Below, piece after piece: positions 55,973 through 64,000 of a DNA stretch of 64,000 nucleotides. Both the position numbers and the translations under genes were made by a program. Below the pieces are notes generated by a model that saw only the letters and a program-made list of their open reading frames with translations, did no database searches and was not told the DNA's origin. Numbering within the stretch: position 1 is the stretch's first letter; each line of letters opens with the position of its first letter. Source of the DNA: Macrothele yani (Eukaryota > Arthropoda > Arachnida > Araneae > Macrothelidae); NCBI GenBank assembly GCA_039090855.1, contig CM077013.1:134747240-134811239 (forward strand). The letters are read 5' to 3'.

Positions 55973-56195
55973 GTTGTTGTTGTTTTTTATTGGAAGTTTA
56001 ACGACCACTATGAGCAACTCAACGGGCTATAAGCAGTCGCCCGTCACTAATTTAGGGTGACTGGTTTCAGGGAAGGGAGAGAGCCAGTGCCGTAAGACAA
56101 ACACAACATCCATGCCTCACCGGGATTCGAACCCGGACCCATCTAGGACGAATGATCAGAAACCACCGCTTAAACCAGTGCGCCACCGGGGCGGC
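55973..56195 (-). mobile_element. tRNA-derived SINE (family 1)
   Basis: Minus-strand copy with B box intact and the head ending GGGGCGGC. An 8-bp flanking repeat GCACTAGT lies at 55965-55972 and 56196-56203. The tail is short and T/G mixed (GTTGTTGTTGTTTTTT). Confidence 0.9.
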
Positions 56196-56310
56196 GCACT
56201 AGTTAGTGTATTTGAACTTATCACTAGTTGGCATATGTTTTTGAGTTACCGCTGTTTTTTCAGAGCAACAACGAAAACCTTGAAAGAAATACGGGATTAC
56301 GTAATATAAT

Positions 56311-56636
56311 ACAAATTTTGAAGATGCCAATCCGATTTTTGGCGTAAATGTGACAAGGATGGTAAGTCAGATAATATCCGAAAACTTGAAAATTTTCATC
56401 CTCCTGGAGCGGGACTCGAACACGCGTCTCCTAGAAAACACGCCCGGGTATATTAAAAACAACGCCACCCAGAACGACCAAGTTTCAAGTTTTCGAGCAT
56501 ACCCGGGCGTATTTTGGGAGAAGCGGGTTCGAGTCCCGCTCTAGAACGATGAAAATTTTCAAGTTTTCGGATATTATCTGACTTACCATCCTTGTCACAT
56601 TTACGCCAAAAATCGGATTGTCATCTTCAAAATTTG
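56311..56636. repeat. Large palindrome carrying tRNA B-box-like motifs
   Basis: Two arms of about 135 bases (56311-56446 and 56498-56636) are inverted copies around a ~50-base centre. Shared blocks include TCCGATTTTTGGCGTAAATG, GACAAGGATGGTAAGTCAGA and AACTTGAAAATTTTCATC. Each arm contains a B-box-like GTTCGAGTCCCGCTC (inner part of a tRNA T arm) followed by ACCCGGGCGT. AACGAAAACCTT occurs on both outer sides (about 56267 and 56638), possibly a target duplication. Confidence 0.85.
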
Positions 56637-57303
56637 TAACGAAAACCTTATTTAAAAGAAATCTAATTCCTGTTCCATTCGATTAATTTAATTCCTCGAG
56701 ATGTCGGTCTTCATTATTAACCTGCAAAGTTCCGTTTTCACTCAGTTCTCTTATGAATAATTTGAAGCTTTAAATTCCTTTCCATCCAGTTGTTTACACA
56801 GTTCCACTAATATATATCCCTCTGTTTCACTTTCATGGTTTCTCTATTTCATGTCTCCATAAGTCCTGCGTCATCTTTATAAATCTTCGTATCAGCGCAA
56901 ACTAGCTAGCTCCTGGATTATTTCCGAAACCTCTGTCATCTAAATAACCGTGTTTGTCCTTTAATCCTTAATTTCATCATTTCAGCAAACGTTAAGCCTT
57001 TTCTCTATGAGCTTTGTCTTTGGCCAAATCACAGGAATACAAATCTTACAACAATCTCGAAAACTTTGCTTTCCGGTTTTACTCGCAAGTTTTTATCACA
57101 CGCTCTACCCAATGTTTTCCCCCAGTTATTCCATCCTGCCTGCACCCTCGTACTGACTTTTCATTTCAACAGAACATTCAAAGCAAACTGAATTTGCTTG
57201 TACCATTTAGTGGTCATCTATGTAACACTTCTAAGAAAACTTGAAAAATGCGTCGTCCTGGAGTGGGAATCGAGCCCCGCATCTCCCGATTACCGGTCGA
57301 GTA
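56637..57303. other. Unassigned stretch with tRNA-like fragment
   Basis: Near 57256-57302 the minus strand reads GGTAATCGGGAGATGCGGGG then CTCGATTCCCACTCCAGG, a T-arm/B-box-like segment similar to that of the palindrome at 56.3-56.6 kb. The frame at 57014-57244 has no recognised domain. Confidence 0.4.
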
Positions 57304-58253
57304 TTTTTTTTTTTTTTATTGGAGGTTTAACGACCACCGTGAGCAACTCAATGGGCTATAAGCAGTCGCCCGTCCATAATTTATGGTCACTGGTTCCAGG
57401 GAAGGGAGAGAGCCAGTGCCGTAGGGGGGTCCGCTTTTTTTTTTTGATTGGAGGTTTAACGACCACCGTGAGCAACTCAATGGGCTATAAGCAGTCGCCC
57501 GTCCCTAATTTAGGGTCACTGGTTCCAGGGAAGGGAGAGAGGCAGTGCCGTAGGGGGGTCCGCTTTTTTTTTTTTTTTTTGATTGGAGGTTTAACGACCA
57601 CCGTGAGCAACTCAATGGGCTATAAGTAGTCGCCCGTCCCTAATTTAGGGTCACTGGTTCCAGGGAAGGAAGAGAGGCAGTGCCGTAGGGGGGGTCCGCT
57701 TTTTTTTTTTTTTTTTTTTTTTTGATTGGAGATTTAACGACCACCGTGAGCAACTAAATGGGCTATAAGCCGTCGCCCGTCCCTAATTTAGGGTCACTGG
57801 TTCCAGGGAAGGAAGAGAGTCAGTGCCGTAGGGGGGGTCCGCTTTTTTTTTTTTTTTTTTGATTGGAGGTTTAACGACCACCGTGAGCAACTCAATGGGC
57901 TATAAGCAGTCGCCCGTCCCTGATTTAGGGTCACTGGTTCCAGGGAAGGGAGAGAGCCAGTGCCGCAGGGGGGTCCCCTTTTTTTTTTTTTTTTTTTTTT
58001 TGATTGGAGGTTTAACGACCACCGTGAGCAACTCAATGGGCTATAAGCAGTCGCCCGTCCCTAATTTAGGGTCACTGGTTCCAGGGAAGGGAGAGAGCCA
58101 GTGCCGTAGGGGGATCCGCTTTTTTTTTTTTTTGATTGGAGGTTTAACGACCACCGTGAGCAACTCAATGGGCTATAAGCAGTCGCCCGTCCCTAATTTA
58201 GGGTCACTGGTTCCAGGGAAGGGAGAGAGCCAGTGCCGTAGGGGGGTCCGCTT
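57304..58253 (-). repeat. Tandem array of seven headless SINE tails
   Basis: Seven head-to-tail units of about 129-145 bp, each containing the 3' body of family-1 SINE (from ACGGCACTGGCTCTC to CCTCCAATC) and its A run. T runs begin near 57304, 57435, 57564, 57700, 57843, 57979 and 58120. The tRNA head is missing in all. Between units the junction reads GCCGTAGGGGGGTCCGC and then the next T run. Units are almost identical, so expansion is recent or homogenised. Confidence 0.93.
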
Positions 58254-58530
58254 CAACCACACGTAACAGAACATCATCAGAAACAGCAAAAGGTCGGTGA
58301 CCACGTGTTTCGTTTTGCAGGTCCGGATCTCCGCTTCGAAACTTCCCAAACCATCGCCAAATGGTTCGTTCGTTGGCTGTATTCTCCCCAAATGCTTTGT
58401 TAACGTTTCGAACGGCAATTCCTGCAGAATGGTCCAATTTAAATTTATACAGGAAGATGACTCTCAAATCCGGGTTCTGAATGTTACCTTTGCAAGCCAC
58501 GTTACGTCCAAACAAGCAAACCACGCCTGA
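58254..58530 (-). pseudogene. Mariner-like transposase N-terminal fragment
   Basis: The minus-strand frame reads RVIFLYKFKLDHSAGIAVRN, then VNKAFGENTANERTIWRWFG and KFRSGDPDLQNE, and ends VVEADP at the SINE array. This is the paired helix-turn-helix region of mariner transposases (as also found in SETMAR-type proteins). The catalytic domain is absent: the array begins exactly where it should start. Confidence 0.82.
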
Positions 58531-58890
58531 ACCTTGTTCCTCCACAGTATTTGTGATTTTCTTGTAGGACTTCCGTCCACAGTGAGTAGAAAGTTTAGGT
58601 CCCAGCCACCTACAGCGAGATTGCGTTTTGGGCAGGACACAGAAACGGAAGGAATGAGAGCAAGTCTAGTGACTTTGACAGAACAGTTTGTAGTGAGATT
58701 AGAATACAGTAGATGGCGCCGCCGTACAAGTACGATGTTGCACAGATAGGGGTGAGAGAATTTCAGGGGGACATAGGAAAGGATACCCATTTAACCAGTG
58801 GGTCCAGCTTGGGGGCCGTCACTTAACGTGCTCGTCCGATGCACGGTGGATATTCAGCGATTGTTAACTAAATCACACCATCTCTGAAAG
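58531..58890. other. Unassigned stretch
   Basis: No gene recognised. The 3' part (58800-58890) may be the body of the tRNA-like element whose head follows on the minus strand. Confidence 0.4.
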
Positions 58891-58961
58891 ATCAGCCCAG
58901 GTTCAAACCTGCGGACCTTGCATTGATAGTCTGACTCGCTAACCACTAAGCCATCCTCGAC
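58891..58961 (-). mobile_element. tRNA-like head of another SINE or tRNA pseudogene
   Basis: The minus strand begins GTCGAGGATGGCTTAGTGGT with A box TGGCTTAGTGGTTAGCGAG and continues to B box GGTTTGAACCTGGGC, spaced as in a tRNA gene. The acceptor ends do not pair well, so a SINE head is more likely than a functional tRNA. Confidence 0.55.
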
Positions 58962-59829
58962 TCTAACCTTGTTCCTGTCACACGTGCTAGCTATTTATAG
59001 TAACTCTGTGACATAATACCCGCAACACCTGTGGGTGGTTCTATTTTGCTGTGGTGGGGGCCTGTCTCCACTGCTCGTCCGCGCAGGACATTTTATTCGC
59101 ACCAATCCAATACACCAGTGGCTACCTCAATGCTGGGAGGTAAGATCTTATATCGCAGGGACGGGGAAACCTTCCTTAAATGGCTTATACGTAGAGGGTG
59201 CCGATTTTCGGGGATTCATCCACCTATTCGTGGAAACCCATGGAAAAAGCACAAATTTGATAGACGGCAAGGAGGAATTGGGCCATAAGGTATCTACCCC
59301 ACACACACACGAAACTGACAATTAGCAAATTGAACAGCGTCGTTGGTACTTCTTATCAAATCATTAAAAAAAGTGCTTAGCAACACGATGCTCGTACTTA
59401 GTTTCTTTCTCTGTAGATACGATATCTAAGCATATGTTAGTCATATTAAAAAAATTATTTCTTCATCGCAAAAGGCAATTAATTCTGAATTTCTGTGATG
59501 TACAATTCTTCCGCGAGAAGGCGTAAACTTCAATTTTTCACGATATCTATCTTTCTAAAACGTTGTGCTGGCAAACTTTTCTTCGTACGACAGCTGAAGC
59601 TATATGCAAAACAAATTTCATGCTCTCTTTTGCTTTGTATGACGAAAATTTTACCAAAAAGCAGCAAAGATGCATATTCCTGCGACACAGAGTATGCTCA
59701 CACATTTTTAGAACGTTTTTGATAAGTAATTACAGAAAATAAAAGAAGTTCAATATATTGAAACTGGCAACAGCGTGTCAGATGAACATGAAAAAAAAAC
59801 ATCTGCAGTTAAAGATCGTCTGCTAAAAA
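58962..59829. other. Unassigned stretch
   Basis: No recognised element. Overlapping open frames near 59031-59325 have unrelated translations and no known motif. Confidence 0.4.
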
Positions 59830-60868
59830 ACATGGCGCACGCAAACAAGCTGGAGATAGGTTATGTTTTTTGCTCTTTACAAAGAGAAATATTCGTATTC
59901 TGTAATTAAAAAAACGCCGAATAAGTCACATAAATAACATTTCTAAATGCAAAGTAAACAAAATCGTCAAGCATTACTTTTAACAGGAAAAAGAACACCA
60001 AACCGATATCGAAGGAGGTACGTATATTTACGACTGTTTCAAAAGTATAGGGTCCCTAGTCTTAAAAGAAAATCCACCGACCCCAAAGAGCAATTGCTAA
60101 GTCGTTAAAAATTTCAGCATCAACTGTGAACAAGGTAATAAACAAAGATTTGAATCAGAAAAAAAAAAAAAAAAAAAAGATCGCCGCCTCTTGCCTATAG
60201 TCACGTGGATGAGCGCAGAACACTGTGTAGATTTTTTGTGAAAATGAATTAGCCGGAGACAGATGGAAATTTACTGCTACTCTTGATGAAGCATGGATCT
60301 AACTAAACGACTGAAACAGAAGAAAAAGACTTACGTTCTAAGAATCCAAAGGAAGTTTCAGTAAAGGATTCATGATTATTACTAGTTTCTCCTACAATGA
60401 GAAATTAAAGTTAAGAAAAATTGAAAAGAATATTAAAATCAATTCTACATATTGCCAAAATAATGTTTTAACTCCTATATTTAAAGAGGAAATAGCATTC
60501 CTTTATCGATAGAGCCTTCAAAGAGTAGAACTCCATGAGGATTGGAGGCTACTAAGTGATACATCCAAATCTACCACTCTATTTCTTGAAGAAATGAAAA
60601 AAGAGACGGGTATTGAAGTCTTTTTTTTTTTTTTTTTCTGATATTTCTTCCAAGTCCCCTGATGTGTCACCAATGGACTTATGTGCCTTCGGACTGCTAA
60701 AAAGAGCGCTTTCTAAACGCAGACTTAAAACAATGATTGGATTACGGAAAGCAGCGGAAGAAGATTGGAATACAATACCACTACCAATTTTAAGAAATAC
60801 CCAGTTATCTAGTGAATCTAGACGTAGGTTCATATCCAGAGAAGGAGCTATCAGATATAACATTTAAG
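59830..60868 (+). pseudogene. Degenerate Tc1/mariner-superfamily transposase
   Basis: Across frames the translation shows VDERRTLCRFFVKM, RWKFTATLDEAWI (first catalytic Asp block, here LDEAW), KGFMIITSFSYNEKLKLRKI, NVLTPIFKEEIAFLYR, TTLFLEEMKKETGIEV, SPDVSPMDLCAFGLLKRALS (third acidic position, Asp in SPMD) and WNTIPLPILRNTQL. This fits an IS630/Tc1/mariner-type enzyme with an Asp at the third position. Several stops and frameshifts, an A run (60159-60178) and a T run (60620-60637) within coding sequence show it is dead. Confidence 0.75.
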
Positions 60869-61408
60869 AAAGAGAAATAATTTGATTTTAAACATTAATT
60901 ATATTGCTGGAAAACAGTTTTGAAAATACATGAACATCCTCTGTACTTCGAAAAGGTACATTCGAACGTAGCTAAAATGCATATTCCTGCATTATTACGT
61001 AAATGTACATTTGAATTTGGCAGGGTATCTCCGTTCTACATAAAAAATTATTTAATTTTGCATCCAATAGTAGCAATGACGAAAAAACAAATGCGCTTCC
61101 GAATCTTTGTTGATATAAATTATTACAATAAACTGACTAAAATTTAAATGTTTATTTTAAAAATGTCTAATTTTTTAGCTGTAGCTACTTTATCTACAGT
61201 TAGAAAAATAGACATTAAACCCTGCCTGCGTCAGGATGGAGTGCACTGCCCAGCGAAGAAGGCCTTGAATGATCCCCGATAAGACCATCATTTTGACATT
61301 CCGTGTGTTTGCTACAGAACATCTCTGTAAGTCTATATTTCAAACCATTTTCCTTACATTTAAGAGATAATTTTTCGCCAAATAAAGGGAAACTGCGTAT
61401 TTATATAC
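60869..61408. other. Unassigned stretch
   Basis: Likely 3' flank of the preceding transposase remnant. No terminal repeat identified. Confidence 0.4.
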
Positions 61409-62630
61409 ACTATATTGACAAAAGTCACCGGACACCCCCTCAAAAGCAAATGAATGATGCGCGGTACAGCTACAAACGGTGTAAAAGCAACCCTGCAACT
61501 GACCGCGATCATATCGCACAGTGAGGTTGAGTGAAAATGTCGCTGCGGGAGATAACTGACTTTCGGTAAGGAAAGATTGTTGGGTGTTATATTAGTGTGT
61601 TGTCCATAAGAGAAACCGAGAGGCGTTCAAACATAAGCAAGTCAACTGTTTTGGATGTACTGAATAAGTGGAAGACACATGGCGTGCCTGAAGCAGCAAA
61701 ACGTACCGGCAAACCAAAGAAAATCAGTGATAAAGGACGTCGAAACCTCAGGAGACTCGTTACAAGCTAATCGGCAGAGTACTGCACAAGACCTCAGTGT
61801 ACAGGAGAGTAAAAATGCTGGAACCTCGGTATGTACATGTACCATTCACAGAGAACTTCATTCCATGGGTTACCGTGGTCGTGCGGCTGCTCATAAGCCT
61901 TTCATGTCCACTCTGAATGCTACGCGTCGTTAAGCATGGTGTAAAGAATTTTTGTTGTGGACCGTAGATCAATGGAAACGAGTCCCATGGACTGATGAAT
62001 CCAGATACACGATCTATCAGTCTGATGGCCGTGTGTGGGTATGGCGGCAGCCAAGGAACGCTATTTACCACAGTACTGTTCCTACGGTCAAGTTTGGAGC
62101 TGGCAGTGTACTCGTATGAGGGTGTTTTCCGTGGTATGGTCCCGACTTATTGGTTATAGTGAACAAACCTGTTAATCAGTACGTCTACCTCGATATTCTG
62201 GGCAATTATGCCCTACCAACTCTGTGCCAATACTATGGAACCGAGCCTTGTTGGAACCAGCAAGATAATGCACCGAGCCAGAAAGCAAGGACTGTTACGG
62301 CGTGGTTTGACGATAATTCCGTGTCGTGTGTGGACTGGCTAGCACAGAGCCATGAACTTAATCCCATAGAGCACGTATGGGATGAATTAGAGCGCCGCAT
62401 AAGAAGTTGGGAATCAAGGCCTACAAACTAAGCAACAGTTAGCGGCAGCATTATGTACTGAATGAAAGCGCATACCTATCGCTGTGTTCCAAAACCTTGT
62501 CGAAAGTACGCCTCGAAGGGTCAGTGCATGCATTAAGGCCAAAGGTGTACCGACACCGTACTAATGTATGTCAATAAATGCTGTGTTGCGTTTCTTTTCT
62601 AGGTGTCCGTCGACTTTTGTCAATATAGTG
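61409..62630 (+). mobile_element. Complete Tc1-like element (family T4)
   Basis: 1222 bp with terminal inverted repeats CACTATATTGACAAAAGTC at the left and its complement at the right, flanked by TA at 61407-61408 and 62631-62632. It carries one transposase frame on the plus strand. Its right end abuts the REP-B copy. Confidence 0.9.
61537..62431 (+). pseudogene. Tc1-like (T4) transposase with several stops
   Basis: Begins MSLREITDF; the paired helix-turn-helix region includes SKSTVLDVLNKWKTHGVPEA and KPKKISDKGRRNLRRLV. The catalytic region has WTVDQWKRVPWTDESRYTIY (first Asp), QQDNAPSQKARTVTAWFDD (second Asp) and HELNPIEHVWDELERR (Glu). All three catalytic residues survive, but the frame is broken by a TAA near 61768, by frameshifts around 61860-61930, and by a TGA near 62117. 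Length is as expected for Tc1. Confidence 0.88.
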
Positions 62631-62639
62631 TACACTGCT

Positions 62640-63640
62640 GTTAACAGAAATTGCAACACCATGAAGAAATGCTCGGATAATCCTTCCGCTGCAGTCAGGA
62701 TCGAACCCCCGTCGTTTCGGTTGGTTCACACAAACCCCAAACCTTTAAACACTGATCTACGACGGAAACCGAATCGCGTACATCGTAAATCGAAATGCTC
62801 CACGATTTTTTTTTTTTTTTGTTGTTGTTCTTTCATAAGAGGGAATTTTAGTCATTTAATTTTGTGTTTGATCTTATTTTTCTGAATAGGTTTGTAATTT
62901 TTTTTTTTTTTTTTTGTCTGTAGGATGACTTTTCACAAATTAAGCATTTTTCAACGGGATTTTTCGAAGCAACCAAATGCTTTGCAACTCGATTTTTTTA
63001 AACTGACAATGACTTTCGGTTATCTTTAAAAAAGGTGAAATGTACTTTTTTATAGCATTATTTCTCAAATAAAAAAAAAAAAAAAAAAAAAAGCAACTCC
63101 TAAATATAAAATTTACTCTTGATAACTATTAATAGCTTTTGTCCTAAGTTGTCCAAAGACTGATACATAGACATCGTATAAGCTAAATAAGCTAAATACC
63201 CGGTTTCTTACAATAACACAATTTATATATTAAACAGCTGATGCACAAAATAGGGGAGCGGAGAAGAAATATCCTCTGCCACAATAAACAAAATTCATGT
63301 GGTTATGCTATTCACTATATCCAGTCTCGCTACGGAACTTCTAAATTTGACAAACGATTGAAATTTAAAAGTTCAAACCTCAATTATTCAACCAATCGCT
63401 CCTATTACCGGTAATTTCTGGTCATACGGGTAAAGTGAGAACGCAGTTTTTCTGTAAACATACGAAAGGGATTGCGGAGAGGTTTCTGAAAATTCTGAAT
63501 TTTCCCGTGGCACGAAAAATTCCGTGAAATTCAGGTTTCTTTCTGCCATTTCACGGAAAAGGTTGAATCAGAAATATGCATCATTTAATTCACGAAAGAA
63601 ATGACAAAAAGTGGCTCGTAAATTTCAGATTTTTTTTCGT
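62640..63640 (-). repeat. REP-B unknown repeat with tRNA-like end, copy 2
   Basis: Reverse-complement partner of 51750-52860. On the minus strand it starts near 63640, passes GAAACCGGGTATTTAGC and GATGTCTATGTATCAG, and two A/T runs (63070-63092, 62898-62916), and ends with a tRNA-like part whose B box GGTTCGATCCTGAC lies near 62694-62707, better preserved than in copy 1. The presence of the tRNA-like end in both copies shows it belongs to the repeat. Confidence 0.75.
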
Positions 63641-64000
63641 AATTACAGTAATAAATGAGCATATTCAACTTACCGACATTATGCAGTATCGAAAGGACAA
63701 AAACTAAACCCCCCGGTAATTTAAACTTAGAAGAAATCAACACTTCAGAGAGTGTTCATTTCTAAGTTTAAGTTACCAAAGAAACAGCTGCTGTTAGATA
63801 CCACTTTAAACAATTAGAAGATGCTGTCTCTTCTGAAGCCAGTGTGATCTTGGTCAACTTCTTTTTACAGAATTGTTACTATGAATGAATTTGAGTTTGG
63901 TATTCTAAAGCCAAGGTTAGTAGACTATTCGCCTTGTTCTAAATCAAGCCTGCAACATTGCTACTACTAGTTCAACACACCGCCCTGCTGGATAGCTTTC
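63641..64000. other. Unassigned end of window with a hairpin
   Basis: At 63716-63778 an inverted repeat of about 27 bases per arm (GGTAATTTAAACTTAGAA / complement TTCTAAGTTTAAGTTACC, a few mismatches) could form a hairpin. No gene recognised. Confidence 0.5.

Noticed and set aside
59031..59325. Two overlapping frames of 85 and 96 codons
   Set aside because: They overlap in different frames with unrelated translations and no motif. Chance open frames are likely.

Overview
This window looks like gene-poor, repeat-dominated nuclear DNA of an invertebrate animal. It is AT-rich, uses the standard code, and every long protein similarity I recognise belongs to a transposable element. The mixture (Tc1/mariner, hAT and pogo DNA transposons, RTE-, CR1- and Tx1-type LINEs, a Penelope-like element with GIY-YIG endonuclease, several tRNA-derived SINE families) fits an arthropod, perhaps a chelicerate. 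The taxon is a guess, and I found no convincing host protein-coding gene.

Layout. 0-5.2 kb: a large inverted duplication carrying Penelope endonuclease remnants, split by two SINEs, then a second Penelope tail with a hammerhead-ribozyme-like motif and two more SINEs. 6-10 kb: an internally deleted mariner, then an RTE-type LINE fragment nested in the 3' UTR of a CR1-like LINE. 13.1-15.1 kb: a 31-bp minisatellite. 15.6-23.1 kb: a Tc1-like element split by a Tx1-like LINE, itself split by a SINE. 23.5-26.5 kb: a Tc1-like element nested inside another Tc1-like element. 26.6-27.6 kb: interspersed repeat 'REP-A'. 29-32 kb: a second SINE family, a tRNA-like gene, inverted Penelope termini and a pogo/Tigger remnant. 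32.9-36.4 kb: a 3.6-kb higher-order minisatellite on 25- and 15-bp units. 37-44 kb: a hAT fragment, a mariner split by a SINE and by an internal triplication, and a 3-kb hAT-like element with 8-bp target duplication. 44.8-47.0 kb: a transposon-like unit filled with a 51-bp minisatellite that carries a chimaeric SINE. 47.1-47.8 kb: a SINE split by a TTAA-flanked foldback MITE. 48.6-50.0 kb: a full-length Tc1-like copy. 50.9-64 kb: more REP-A, two inverted copies of a ~1-kb unknown repeat ('REP-B'), a seven-unit tandem array of SINE tails, a palindrome with tRNA B-box motifs, a mariner fragment and two further Tc1/mariner copies.

The dominant SINE (about 14 dispersed copies plus the array) has a tRNA-related head with A and B boxes, a conserved body ending near CCTCCAAT, and an A-rich tail. 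Many copies have clear target-site duplications, so the order of insertion can be read. No element here appears autonomous: the transposase and reverse transcriptase frames carry stops, frameshifts or lost catalytic residues, and the longest clean frame (RTE type, 8.85-9.74 kb) is 5'-truncated. The most interesting points are the two Tc1 copies sharing the same premature stops, the head-to-tail array of headless SINE tails, the SINE patched with minisatellite sequence, the palindromes built on tRNA B boxes, and the Penelope termini with hammerhead-like folds.
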